Made by a program: the position numbers and the translations under genes. This document shows, in pieces, positions 49,025 to 64,000 of a stretch of DNA of 64,000 nucleotides (its first letter is position 1; every line of letters starts with the position of its first letter). Below the pieces are notes generated by a model that made no database searches, was not told the origin of the DNA, and was given only the letters and a program-made list of their open reading frames with translations. Source of the DNA: Diphasiastrum complanatum (lineage: Eukaryota; Streptophyta; Lycopodiopsida; Lycopodiales; Lycopodiaceae). The DNA lies in assembly GCA_029204225.1 (NCBI GenBank), contig CM055097.1, forward strand, positions 372,001 to 436,000, given 5' to 3'.

Positions 49025-50010
49025 CAGAAACTACTTTTTTGTTGTCACCAATGGGCACTATTATCATCTAGATTTTGTCAACTTTTGAAGTTAAGTATTT
49101 TTTGTTTTTTCATGACTCAACAATTTTCTTTCAAGTCTCAAAGTCACAAAGATTTTATTGCTTCATTTGGATGTGTGCCTGATTTTGTATATGCACACAA
49201 AAGAAACCCAATTTTGAGCATGTCAATTACTGCAATTGGTGGAGCAAGTCAGTCCAAGAGAAAATTTGATGTTTTGCAAGTGATTTGTACGTGATAGCAT
49301 AGGTTATGAAATTAACACCCTGTGCAGTTCATATGTATTAGAAAATGTTCACAAATAGTCCGAATTACAAGTGCTGGCCTTTAAATGCTTGCTAAAATGC
49401 TTTTTTAGGCTCATTAAAAACCTTAATTCTCAAGTACATAAGACCATATTCTTCCCTTGCATCCAAATGATAATAACAGGTGAAAAGCTTTCAACAAGCA
49501 AATACACACCAGTTTAAAAACATCTTGTATGGTTGGAATATTGCCAGTTCTATGTCATTAATCATACCTCAATCACAAACAGAGGATTAAAAATATACAG
49601 TTTACAACTGATTTCTGGTTTGAGTTTGAAAAAGCAGCTTTAGGCTTGAAATTTATCTCACAATGGATGCAAAAAGAAAAGCAAAACATTTTGCCTCACT
49701 CTAGACTTATATAGAGTAGATCCTTCTTTTGGGATGATCTGAGTGGCAGAGGATACTTCTCCACTCAAAACACCCCGTTGTTGCTAGAGTTTTCTCCACA
49801 CCAAACTGGAATGATGCAGGAAAGCTAAATCCAAGCTTCAGACTTATGAAACACCAAACTAGAAGGATTAGGAAAGGCTACACATTCAAGCTTCAGACTG
49901 ATGTGTAAGGAAAAACAAGTTGATCTCTTATCTGAAAACTCCACTATCTTAAGCAGTACCTTGAGGTTTTATATTCCCATACTTCAGATCAGTGCTCCTT
50001 CAGGAATGAT
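49025..50010 (-). other. 3' flank of the tetraspanin gene, duplicated at 6.7-8.2 kb
   Basis: Segments 49025-49130 and 49445-50010 are found again at 6715-6824 and 7667-8190. The part nearest the gene is presumably 3' UTR; an exact poly(A) site cannot be fixed by eye. Confidence 0.75.
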
Positions 50011-50956
50011 TCAAGTATAATTTTTCCTATAGCCGGTGTAATAGCCTTCTCTTCGAGAGTTGCGGAAGGCAGCACAGCCTATGGAATATATGATGATGAG
50101 AATGATCAGCATAATGATGTTTACGATTGCAACTTTTCGCCAATCATGCTTTAAGTTCTGAAGCACTCCTGCCCTACAGGAATCGCAATGGAAGCAGAGC
50201 TGGGTTTGATCGTTGCTCCACCTTGTGCAATCAGGATCAGCAGTTGGATTTGTGGGGTTATTCCAAAAGGTTGCATTCTGGAAGGCGTATCCACAAGCAG
50301 AAGGGGGCTTGCAACATCCTGACTGCAAATACACATGAAGGAAATTATTATTTTTAATTAGCTGTGGACAGAATAATCTCAAATCAGCAAGTTTGTAGAA
50401 GATGCTCAAAATGATCTGAAAATTGTTATAGAAAATTTCATGAAGTAGAATGTTCTTGTACCTGAAACGAAGACAAGTCTGCCATGTTAAACACGCCTTC
50501 TGAAGAATATTTGCTTAAGTCTTGGCAAATTTTTGCGTCACTTAGGCAGCTCATAATCTTTCTCCAATTGTTGTTGTTGTCCACTCTGCTCTGGAGCCAA
50601 GTGGAGTAATCTCCCAACCTATACTCTTTATATCCTTTTCCCGAAAGAGCATGTCCGGCCCCGGGATTTGTAACAACGAAAGCAAAGATTGTGAAGGCAA
50701 AAAGAAGGATTATCAACAGAAACATCACAAGCGAATAAACCCACAAAAGCCATGCAACTCTACAACAAGAGCCCACAAAACCGGCAATTGAGACCAAAAG
50801 GATGAAGACCCCAATTATTATGACAGGCCACTGCAAAAATCTGACACAATCGGTGCTGTGCTTTGTAGCCAGCCAAATTCCAGCACCGATGATGGGGATG
50901 GAGAGCAGCAGTGTCAGAAAGTTTATGATCCCTGTCAGCTGATTGCTGAACTTCAT
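50011..50956 (-). CDS. Plant tetraspanin, two exons, 268 aa
   Basis: Exon 1 is 50956-50462 (165 codons) and exon 2 is 50322-50011; the 139-bp intron has a GTACAA donor after TTTCAG and a TTTGCAG acceptor, and the join is in phase 0. The protein has four membrane spans (about residues 9-29, 45-66, 73-95, 229-250), a small first loop, and a large second loop with GCCKPPSACG at 167-176 plus further cysteines (CFHCDSC at 208-214). GCCKPP is the plant tetraspanin signature and 268 aa is the usual length. Tetraspanins organise membrane microdomains at the plasma membrane. The start follows no in-frame upstream ATG. No stop or frameshift was seen; I take this as the functional host gene. Which tetraspanin subfamily it belongs to is not resolved. 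Confidence 0.95.
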
Positions 50957-51027
50957 CTCGATCCACCGAATCTACACTGCAGGATGAGCGGCACTATAGG
51001 GTCGAATGATCTTTAGTTTTTAAGATT

Positions 51028-51240
51028 GATCAGCAATAGCACCACCCAATGGAAAGGTATAAATCAAAGCACAAATTCCACTACCAGCTGCAAAGCCAAG
51101 CCTTTTCCTGAGTCACCAACAAATCTGCACTACAGTGAAGATGAATTCTATCAAAGATTGATCAGTGGCAGCAGCACCTTGTCAGGAGGAAGAAATGAAA
51201 GCACAAATTGCACTGCAAGCTACAAAGCTGAGCCTTCTGG
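51028..51240. repeat. Direct duplication in the tetraspanin 5' region
   Basis: A ~75-85-bp segment starting GATTGATCAG and containing AAAGCACAAATT and AAAGC-AGCCTT occurs at about 51028 and 51156. It lies 70-285 bp upstream of the start codon, in the likely 5' UTR or promoter. Confidence 0.75.
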
Positions 51241-51691
51241 GAGTCGGTTTAAAAGGTTGATTTGTAGATGAATGGGGAGCTGGGCAGTGGCAACCACGAA
51301 GGAGCATGCATGATGATGAAGAAGAAGAAAAGGTGGGTGATCACTGATCCATCTAGGAAGGTAGCAGGTTAGTTACAAGTGATTGTTGCAGTTAAGAAAG
51401 GAAGAAATAGAGAGAAGAGAGATAGATAGCTTTCCTTCGAAGAGTTTGAGCTGCAATAGAGAGAAGGAAGAAAGCTCTGTGGAATATGGGCAGTCAAGAG
51501 ACGGGCCTGTGTTTTGAAGGGCAGGTATTTTTTTTCTCGCTGACACTTGTAATATAAAATGGCCTTTTCATTATGAAGGATCTTAATCAGTTTGAAGGGT
51601 GCAGTAAGCCTATAAGGCTTTCTTCGAAGGGTGTTCTGAAATTTGAAGGGCGCTGAGAGGTCAAGATGGAACGATAGAGAAAACGCGTTTT

Positions 51692-51696
<5 letters not shown>

Positions 51697-51743
<47 letters not shown>
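51697..51743. repeat. (CT)n microsatellite, 47 bp
   Basis: Pure CT repeat about 740 bp upstream of the tetraspanin start; on the gene's strand it is (GA)n. Confidence 0.97.
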
Positions 51744-55484
<3,741 letters not shown>

Positions 55485-55795
55485 CCATGAAGCATTACAT
55501 AAGCTTTATAAACCAGATTGATGGCATGCATTAGCAGCTGAGAAAGGTCGTCGTAAAGCATGGCATGATCGATGTTTACATAAGAAGGATTTGAAAGAGG
55601 GAGATTTGGCCTTGATGTACAAAACCAAGCTAATCAAGGGTAAACTTAAATGTACAGGTGAAGGACCATATCGAGTGAAAGAAATTTTATCCTACAAAGC
55701 AGTGGTCTCGGAACATCTTAATGGAAAACGATTTCATACTCCGATAAATGGCAATCGATTATGTAAGTTTTGGCACCCTGATCATCCTACCTAAC
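55485..55795 (+). pseudogene. Gypsy integrase C-terminal fragment
   Basis: The frame reads KLYKPD, stop, then AAEKGRRKAWHDRCLHKKDL and from 55591 KEGDLALMYKTKLIKGKLKC, GEGPYRVKEILSYKAVV, ending HPDHPT-stop. This is the C-terminal barrel region of Ty3/Gypsy integrase (K.GD.vl......GKl....GPY.v). Nothing else of the element is attached, apart from a possible Lys/Arg-rich tail to about 56250. Confidence 0.8.
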
Positions 55796-56249
55796 TGTCC
55801 ATCTATTATGTTTACCTTTTTTTATTTTTCAATTTTGTTGTTTTGCATTACTTATTTTCTATTTATTTTTTTGAAAAAATATAGTAAGAAAAAGAAAAAA
55901 ATTTGATGATCAAAAGTCTAAAAGGTCATCATCTCAAAAAAAGAGGAAGGAAAGTATTTTCAAGAATATAGGAATCCTTTTTTGAGTAAAAAATAAGCCA
56001 AAAAAAAGACTAGATTTTGATTCAAACAATCATATTAAGCCTCGTCGAGCTCCCAGATGATTTACTAGAGTCAGATTTACACACAATGAACTGGGTGAAT
56101 GTTAGTTTGCAGCAAAAGTATCATGTTTTATGTCGACGAGAGTTCAACTTCATGACACATTGGAAACCTTCATCAAGAATCAAGGAGTCATTATGAACCT
56201 TCGCCGACCTGACATACGGATTCAAGAAAGCAAAATTAGGTTGGGTGAG

Positions 56250-57239
56250 GGTTAAAACCTTGAAAAAAGTCATTTAATGTAGTAGTTGGGCAGGAGATGG
56301 AGCTAGGCAAGAGTTCCAACCCTTGCCGGATCTACAAAACCTTCGTCGGGCTCCCCTATTGATCAGGAACCTTGGTCGACTTTTTTGATAACTATCTTCA
56401 TAGTACTGAAGATGTCTGTCAAACATTTTTCTAGAACTGATCTACCGAAATAGTACTTTGTCTAATAGACCCTCCAAATTTGTCTATATAAGGTCCAAAT
56501 TTGATTCATTTCTCACCAGTGCTAGCGGAGCCCTTGCAAATTTTTTTCGTGATCAAACTTTTCAAAAACTTCCTAAAACCTACAAGCCTTTTGATACACA
56601 CTCTACTCACTTTTACCTTCCCACAATCACGTCTTCGACCGAATGTAATACCTCCGCCTCTCCTACTTCACTCATCAAGAGGGATGTTCTTGTCGAACAT
56701 AACATTATGGCTCTAGCTAGCATTGAAAAAGTGGTTGAATGGATAATCCTCGATGAGCCTTTTAATATGTAATTCAATAGTATGGCCTTTGGAACTTGGA
56801 ACAAGGCAAAGTAAAAAGTTTGTATCAAGTACCAAGGCATTGTGCGCAAGGTGCGGGTTACTAAGGACGCCCTTGTTGCGACAGAAATAGTTTCCGGACC
56901 TAGCTGACCCCTCTCATAAGGTTGCTTATATCGTCATTAAGCCATTCCTTGATACTAGAACCCCTCAGCTCCAAAAAAATAATGGCTATTTGATCGAGGC
57001 CATTCGTGATCTTGTTGTGCAAGTCAGATCAACTTTGCTAAAGCACTTTGTTATGATTGGTAATTTGCTCAAAGAATGCATTTCCTTGCAGATGTTGCAC
57101 AAGATCATGGACTCACGCAAGGAATTTTGTCAATGATGGCACACTTCCTATTGGGAAGCTGGCCACCTTGCTAAAAAATGATAGGCAGGTAATTCGACCA
57201 ATGACGATGTCTGGTTCTTGATAAGAGAGGAATACTCTC
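56250..57239 (+). other. Unrecognised broken frame
   Basis: A 104-codon frame at 56458-56772 (YIRSKFDSFLTSASGALANF...) is followed by shorter pieces to about 57200 in mixed frames. This is probably an old element protein; no domain was recognised. Confidence 0.35.
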
Positions 57240-57860
57240 TGTCCATTGCTTCTCTCTAGAGATCGAAGTCTGATTGGCTAAGTGCCTCTTCGATTGTAGT
57301 CGGTTCATGAATTAACAGACAAGTAGACTCAGGAATATACCTTATGGGCTATTTGCGCACTCGGTTCGATCTTCTTGGAGGTCGCATCGGTTGATGATAC
57401 ATTCCTTGGTCGGGTTGTTGTTGAGTAACAACAATGTCGAAGGTTTGCATGGAACTTTACCCTTGCCTTTGAAGTTGATAAACTAATCCTCGGTAAAAGT
57501 AGTATCCATGCTAAATAAAATCTACTAGGTATTGGAGTCGTACAACTTGTAGGTATTGTCGGAGGAAGTGTAACCGATCAAGATGGTCTTTAGAATTGGA
57601 AGTCAAATTTCTTTCTTGTCTCCTTTGGCATCTGCGTGTAAGCGATGCAACCAAATACTCGTGGGTTATTCACTGAAGGCTTAGATCTTGTCCAAAACCT
57701 CATGGGGTGTTTTGCCTAAGAGGGCCTTACTGTTCTGGATATAAGCTGTAGTGGAAACAGCTTCAGCCCAGAAGCTCTTTGGCAATGATGCATGTGCGAA
57801 TATGCATTTGGCTGACTCCACCAGGGTACAATTCTTCCTCTCGGCTAATTGTCATGTCCA
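57240..57860 (-). pseudogene. Copia integrase C-terminal fragment
   Basis: Minus-strand frames carry AERKNCTLVESAKCIFAHAS, LPKSFWAEAVSTTAYIQNSK, GKTPHEVL and further down ILIGYTSSDNTYKLYD, the Copia integrase C-terminal blocks. Frames are broken. No RT follows. Confidence 0.8.
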
Positions 57861-58060
57861 TGTCCTGCATATAGGATTCAATATAGTCCTAGACTTGGAT
57901 ACATGATGGTACTCTAGTAAATCATGCCACATCATACTGAATGTGACCCACAAGTAATCAATAATCAGACACACTAATTGGAGTTAGTACAAGGTTTGGG
58001 ATAGTATATGCATGTATAGAGTATCAATAGCAATCTATGTATAGAGAATCAAAAAAAAAA
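57861..58060. other. Short unassigned gap
   Basis: Nothing recognised; a poly-A tract lies at about 58051. Confidence 0.5.
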
Positions 58061-59245
58061 TTGGGTTTTATGGAGAATTGTCCCAGAAAGCCAATTTGTG
58101 ATGTCTTTTTGGAGCCTTTTCTTGTGTAGCTCAAATCTTATGTAGATCTTATTTTCCAGCAAGTGTACTTTTATTTTGGGGATCATTAATGATGGAATTA
58201 ATTATGCATGTTGGTTCTTTTCATGATTTATGGTTCTAGGCTATGTTTTGGTCAAATTTGTTTGCTTTTTCATGCTTTTTGACTCAAATTTGATAGTAAG
58301 AGCTAAAACCTAGCAAGATCAGATCAATTAGATGGCTATAATTCTATAAATTGGTTTGCATGTGATAGAGAAAGAGTTTCATGCCATGAATTTGTACTTT
58401 ATAGTGAAGAAAAAAACCTGAAAAATAGCCAAAAATCATCATTTTTGTTTGTTTTTTTTTTTTTCATAAAGTTGGATAGTAGGTGGCTATAAAACACCTT
58501 GTAAAGCTTTCCAAAAGTTGAATAAAAGTCTTTTGAAGCTGTCCCCGAAGTTAGAGCCAAAGAATTCCATGAATTGGGCTTGTAGAAGGTAAAAAAAGAC
58601 CAAAACATTGCTTATATCTGTGGTTTTTGGGGGATGGATTGCTCTTAATCCATAAGGAGATCATTCTAGAGACTTTTATAGCATGATTAGCATTCCTGTT
58701 TACCTTCCCAGCAAGCTATTAGACCTGTAAATTGATGGCCAGTGGCTTATGCTTCATCTCCATCAAGTTTGAAGCTATTTTGACTTCTACAAACCAAGAA
58801 ATCTTCGTTTTCAATCTATACTGCTTCTTAGGACCTGCATGAATGCTTCAAGGAAGTATAATAGAACATTTAAGACTGTTGGTAATATCACTTTTGGGCT
58901 TGGGGAGGTGTTTGCATGATTTTGGATCATATGCCCTACTAGAAGTGCGCCCTACTACAGATTTTGGATTGTTCTCACACGTGTGAAGCCTAGGTGGCAG
59001 GATGATGTGGCAAGCATCTTGGCCACTTGGTCTCCCTCCGTACTGTGCTTTAAAGTGCCTAAAGCATTCAGAAAACAAAAGAAACTAAAATAGCAACAAA
59101 TGAAATTTTGGCAGTTTTATGAGCAAAATTGGCAAAATTCGTAATTGTTCTTATTGCATGCTAGTCTTTTTCCTAATTTGTCGTATTGTGCTTGCATGGA
59201 TTGATAGCATGTTGATTCTGAGTGTGATTCTGACATGCATGAGGG
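58061..59245 (+). repeat. Uninterrupted copy of repeat R (empty site)
   Basis: Matches 17299-17379 plus 25568-26637 with many substitutions and small indels. It runs straight through the point where the other copy holds the 8.2-kb transposon (CTCAAATC then TTATGTAG, near 58136), missing about 8 bp around the site. It also continues past the point where the Copia LTR begins in the other copy. Confidence 0.88.
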
Positions 59246-61294
59246 ATTTACAGTCGATTTGGGTGGTCATAAGCATGTGCTTTGACGATAGGGTCACAAA
59301 CCGCAGATATTGGCTAACAGATTTCGTAAAACTGAAATTTACGTAAAAAATTCCATAATGACATTTTGTGACTCATGTAGTGTGCTTTGCATGCCAGTTG
59401 GACATTGGTTTAGTGACATTAGGGAATCAAACAACATTTCGATTTTTTGATTTCGATTGCCTTTTGTACTAACAGTATTTTTGTTAGAATTTTTTGACTT
59501 ATGTATACTGAACTAAAAATTGAGTTTTTCCAAAAAAAAAACTTCGAAATTTCGGTCATTTTTTCATTATCTATGGAATCAATTTAGATTAGTGAATTGA
59601 CTAAATTGAGATTTTCAATTGGTGATACTAAATCTAAATTATTTCCTAGTTATAGATAATTTAAATTTGACAGAAGGAACCGCAAAGAACATGAAATTTG
59701 CCGACAGTTTTTATTGTATGACATGTTAACTTTTGGAGTAGGATACTCCCAGGTTTAAAGTTAAAATTGAATTTTTTCATATTTGGTTGAATTTCAAGTT
59801 GGTTAAAATTTGAAATCAGTTACTTGTCTGATATATTTCTAGTTGATACTAATCATTAGAAATGGGTCAAGTGAACGTTTGTGCAAGATACTCGTTAAAA
59901 TTGAATTAACCATCAAACAATATGAAATGGCCAGATAGAATGAGTGATGACAGAACTCTTTATCCGAGCAGTGAAATCTTGTTTGGGTACAATTTAAGAG
60001 TTACTGAAATCCTATTGGTAGAATTTTTATTCATGTAATTTCATATTCTGAGGTTTTGATAGTTTTTGTTAATATTGACGTAGTAATGCCAAAACGATGA
60101 ATAAAAAAAAAGACAGTCCAATTTTATTGGAAAAATTGTAATTGATAGGTTCTGATCAGAAGTAAAAATACTGATTTCATTTCCTGGTTAAATCCTATGG
60201 TGAATTGTATGCAAAAGATCAGATTAATATTGTTTTTCATTCTAGGGAAGGAAGAGCTGGTGGTATGGGACATCAGTAATTTTGGAAAGGAAATTCTAGG
60301 ACTGTAAAGATCTGATTATCAATGGAGTATTTTGGTACCTAGTCGTGATATGGGAAAAAGAAGACCATTCATTAATTGTGGGGTATTTTGGGAATGTTGA
60401 GCTTTAATCTAGATCCCAAATGCACTATTTACAAAATCGGGAACCCTCAAATATATTTCTCGCTTTCTTAATTAAATCCTTTACTTCTTAGTAATTTTTT
60501 GAATATTAGACATCAGACTAGTTTATATCATTCTTTCCAGCATGAAGTTATACTTCTAAAAGATTGTTATATCATATGAATTGCTACGCGTGTGAATAGA
60601 CTTGGAATTGAAATATATTCTAAGGTCAAAGTGTTTCAATTTCTTAAATCTAGGATATCTCTGTTGCATAAATAGATTTTAGTGGAATGATAGATACTAT
60701 CACTCGGGTTGAAAATATTCGAAGGAAGAGTTCTGATTGTAATAGAGTGGATCTTTTTATAAGGAGGACATTTATTACTGACTTTTCATTTAGATATTTT
60801 CACATATCATCTTTCTAGTTAACTTTTATAGAAATCAATAATTTTATTAAAAGGAGGGGTGAAGTGATGGGATAAAATTCTATCTAGGGATCTATTGGTT
60901 GCATGGTTTCTAAACAGAACCAACTGCGGTATAGAAATGTTCAAAGTAAGATACCAAGTTGGAAATTTTTGAATAAGAGAATTCTTTAGGGATTGTGTGG
61001 AACAATCTGGAAGTAGAACATGTTTGAAATTTGAACCATTATCTATAAGTAGTACAGTGAAAAGTCAAAGGTTACTAATTCCATTTTAATTGGAATAGGA
61101 GTAAGTTTGATCAAAATTTAACTTTGGAATGTTTGTATAAAATCAACCTAATCTTAGTTGAGTGGAAGAAATTATGTTATTAGAGGTAAGTTGGATTGGA
61201 AAACTGTTGAGAGTGAATGTTATTCGTCTCAAAGAATTCTCGGATATATTATTTACTCATGAGAAATAGAAATTCTTTTCACAACTAGAAAACT
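59246..61294. other. AT-rich noncoding DNA with LTR-like similarity
   Basis: 60.23-61.03 kb resembles 44.69-45.48 kb (GGTGGTATG..ACATCAGT, ATTTACAAAATC.GG, and further weaker blocks). No gene recognised. Confidence 0.5.
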
Positions 61295-61695
61295 CTGTGT
61301 TTATCCACGCGGAGTATCCACGTGACACCCGACACTTAGCCAATTTTTTGAAATTTTGTTTGCATGGAACATCCATGAGTGGATTATCCACGCGAAAAAA
61401 ATTTGAACACACCTTCGGCAAGTCCACCGGTGTTTTTTTGACACAGCGCCGAAAAATTTATGCGCGTGAATAATCCTTACAAAATTGAATTTTGAAAATT
61501 CTGGCAACTGTTTGGGAGTTTGGCGGCGCCGGACAACAGTTTTATGCATAAAACAATCCATGCATGGATTATCCACGCAAATTCAGTTATCTCAACGACT
61601 TCACCGGACAGAGACAATATTTCGGTTCCATGTTAAAGTTATTCACACGTGGATAAGCCACGCAAATCTGTGTGGATTATCAACGCGGTTTTTTT
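61295..61695. repeat. Cluster of GTGGATTATCCACGC motifs
   Basis: Copies or near-copies occur at about 61299-61310, 61314-61324, 61379-61394 (GTGGATTATCCACGCG), 61564-61578, 61645-61663 (CACGTGGATAAGCCACGC) and 61672-61688. The region is CpG-rich within AT-rich DNA. It may be subterminal repeats of a small DNA transposon, but no clear terminal repeats were found. Confidence 0.7.
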
Positions 61696-62111
61696 TTTTG
61701 CTTGTTGATAATGAAACAAAATTAGCTTAATAAACATTTCTAAAGTGAATTATATTCCAATTCATTGTATTTGTAAAAGTGTTCTCATCTTGTTTACTAT
61801 ATTATAGGGATTTTTGATGAGGTCGGCCACCTTCTTTTGTAAGTCACTTGACTCGAGCTACCAAGAGAGTAATTATGCATGATCTAAGGCTTTGATAGCC
61901 AGGTTTAGGGTCTACCCTAATGGCACTCTACCCTAATCTCATATCTAAGATCATTTGATATGGATTCAGAGCTCATTTTGTACATATTTGAGAGATTATC
62001 AAGAGATGTTGATTTTGGCAAGTTTGCTCTTTTATGAGGAATTGATGCATGATGAATGTGATATTTTTTGTATCTGAACAAAGTAATATACTCTCCACAT
62101 GTGTGACAGGA

Positions 62112-62285
62112 TGTTAGGATCAATTAATTCTAGTTTGATTGTGGTGTTCAAAAGCTCTTGTCAATTAGATGCAAAATAGGTAGAATTGTGTGCTAGTTTT
62201 CTATCTATTAGATATAAGTGAAACCTTTGATACTTTTTTCAATGTTTTACTATCCAAATGAGGTTCATAACCTTTGATTCTAACA
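62112..62285 (+). repeat. Short LTR, 174 bp
   Basis: Starts TGTTAGGATCAA and ends TTGATTCTAACA, near-matching inverted ends, immediately followed by a primer-binding site. The size and arrangement resemble TRIM-type or other small LTR elements. No second copy was found downstream. Confidence 0.65.
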
Positions 62286-62298
62286 TGGTATCAGAGCC
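62286..62298 (+). other. Primer-binding site
   Basis: TGGTATCAGAGCC, complementary to initiator-Met tRNA, adjacent to the LTR end at 62285. Confidence 0.85.
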
Positions 62299-63100
62299 CG
62301 AATGCAATAATCAAGGCTCAAATACAAGGAAGAGAGAAGCAATTACAAGATGATTGTATAATTTTTATTGCCCTTATTACTACCTTAACTTTGATAAGTG
62401 TAAATGAAACTTTAGCAATAAAAGAGTGATTTGATGCAATGAAAAGTGAGTATATGATGCATTGCTTGAGATATTTGTAAAATTATTGATCCTCCGTCAA
62501 AGATACAAAATGTTACTGTTTGCAAATGGGTCTTTACCATATCCTCATGTCTCTTGCGAAGATCCAGCTTACAAAGAGCTTGACCACCACTTGCTGGGTG
62601 AGGAGTTCGTTTTATTCTGCAGGTTCACGATTGTCTTCATTTTTTTTGCTTTTCTACAGCTCCTTCATTTGATCCATTACTTTTGGATCTCTTTGGGCTT
62701 CATAGGAGAGGATTCAACCATCATTGCTCCAGAGAGTTTCTTTTGATCAAGACCGATCTGACTTATCTGTTGCCTAAGTTTTGTCCTTTCCTCCTCAGCT
62801 TCTTTGCTTTATTTCTTTTTGTTGGTTTGCCTGCTTCTTAGATCTTTTTTGGCTGATCAACCAATGTGGTTGGTCTTCGCAAGACACTTGCAATGATCTC
62901 TTAGCCGCTTCGGTAAGACTATCAAGATTTGAAAAACCTGGAGATTTCTCAGATGAACAGTGGTATGTTGGCAAATAGATAGATGGAAGGTGGGGTGGTG
63001 GTGGTGGTGACAACGGTAGATGGTGTGGGCAATAGGCATGTGAATGGATGGAGTGTACAACAACCGATCAAACAAATCTTGATTCTACTAGCAGAGCGCG
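62299..63100 (+). other. Possible gene fragment, unrecognised
   Basis: Frames at 62462-62746 (SLPYPHVSCEDPAYKELDHH) and 62781-62978 (DLLAASVRLSRFEKPGDFSD) have protein-like stretches with interspersed T-rich intron-like DNA. This could be a captured host gene fragment carried by the short LTR element upstream. No family recognised. Confidence 0.3.
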
Positions 63101-64000
63101 CAGTTTACTTGACAAAGGATGAGAAAGAAACGAACGCGAACTCAAAACATTTCTATTTGTGACCAATTCCAAAGATTCGCAAAGGATTCGTGAAATTTGT
63201 CTTGCAATCAACTCGAAAAATTCGCGAAATTTGTCTTGCAGTCAACTTGAAAGATTCGTGAAATAGTTTCTTGTAAAAGCTCGTGGCCTTCTTGTTGAAG
63301 CTCAAAAGATTTGTGAACAAAATCTTGTCGCGAAATATTTTGTTTCTTGTTCAAGTCTCAGATGCCGTGAACAATTCACGGAATCTTCTGGACTGTTCTT
63401 CAAGCTCACCTGTCACGAAACTATCTCGAACAGTTCACGAAATATTCTAGATTTCTTCTTCAAGCTCAAGAATTGTCATATGTCGTGAACAATTCACGAA
63501 AGACAAAAATGTCGCGAAAAGACAAGTGTCGCGAACAATTCAGGAAACACGAAGCTGAGACGAAGAGATGGACTGTCGCAAACAAATTCTATTCGAGCCT
63601 GGAAACAGAGCGTCTATTTGAATATCAACCGTCATAAACGGTTAGATATCTACTATTACAGAGACCTATAAATAAAAGTCCAAAAGACCTATCTTGTAGC
63701 AATATAAATACATGTGCACTACTCGTTGTAACTCATTCAATCAGAGACACAACAACAAGATAAGACAACAAGAGATGTATATTGATGAATCAGATTCAGA
63801 GTTATAAAAACTCATTTTTTGATCAATAGTTTCTTATTGTCTAAATTGTCTTAAGTTGTCTCTTACTTCTGCATATCTGCACGCATATTCAATCATAACT
63901 AATATTGTTCTATTAGTACATAGATCAAATACAATCCCAATTGAAGACACTGATATTAGTCTGATTTATTCAAACTTGCATCGTGTTCTTTGTGGAAGAA
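63101..64000 (+). mobile_element. LTR-like sequence at the window edge
   Basis: Dense TTCGCGAA/TTCGTGAA-type words (63120-63560), including a 34-bp tandem repeat at 63186-63255, are followed by a TATA box (CCTATAAATA, 63666) and T-rich downstream DNA. The same word type occurs in the LTRs at 10.6, 15.5 and 38.5-39.4 kb. The element continues beyond the window, so this is inference. Confidence 0.45.

Noticed and set aside
50127..50357. Plus-strand frame across the tetraspanin second exon
   Set aside because: Antisense shadow of a confidently assigned gene.
61301..61730. Two overlapping open frames in the 61.3-61.7 kb motif cluster
   Set aside because: They follow the repeated dyad words, overlap on opposite strands and have no homology that I recognise.

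Overview
The window looks like nuclear DNA of a land plant. The signs are AT-rich sequence, plant-type splice sites (GTAAGT donors), a plant tetraspanin carrying the GCCKPP signature, many decayed Ty1/Copia and Ty3/Gypsy elements, a CACTA-like end and long (GA)n arrays. The sequence alone does not identify the species or even the lineage. I see no CRISPR array, operon, rRNA or convincing tRNA. Almost everything is mobile or formerly mobile DNA. The one host gene I can support as intact is the two-exon tetraspanin on the minus strand at 50.0-51.0 kb.

Layout. 0-6.7 kb: intergenic DNA, a (GA)n array, a Copia RT fossil and an RNase H-like fossil. 6.7-8.5 kb: a broken duplicate of the tetraspanin 3' region, interrupted by about 0.8 kb of unrelated sequence and fused to a Copia RNase H fragment. 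8.8-10.6 kb: a CACTA-like left end with CpG-rich palindromes and a three-exon element gene, cut off by the next insertion. 10.6-16.35 kb: a Copia element with both LTRs and an inverted ~1 kb block in its coding region. 17.38-25.57 kb: an 8.2-kb DNA transposon with self-complementary terminal inverted repeats. 26.6-31.3 kb: a minus-strand Copia element. 31.6-43.2 kb: a mosaic of Gypsy and Copia pieces. 43.2-49 kb: LTR-like and repetitive noncoding DNA. 49-51.8 kb: the tetraspanin locus. 51.8-64 kb: sparse DNA with Gypsy and Copia scraps, a second copy of the repeat that hosts the 8.2-kb transposon, short-motif clusters, a short LTR with primer-binding site, and LTR-like DNA at the right edge.

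The centrepiece is the 17.38-25.57 kb transposon. It carries two plus-strand genes (a DDE transposase-like gene with CxxC and HxxxxH motifs, then an unrecognised ~451-codon gene with its own TATA box) and two minus-strand genes. One minus-strand gene encodes a proline-rich protein whose last 99 residues align without gaps to the histone H3 fold; the other may be BAH-like. Between the convergent gene ends lies a 43-bp-arm hairpin. The repeat that hosts the transposon occurs uninterrupted at 58.06-59.24 kb, so the insertion can be read against an empty site, and a TA target duplication is visible. All four genes carry nonsense or frameshift changes, so this copy is decayed. Most stops look like CAG-to-TAG or CGA-to-TGA changes, as expected from plant cytosine methylation. 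I know of no described element combining a transposase with an H3-fold protein in this arrangement, but I could not search for one.
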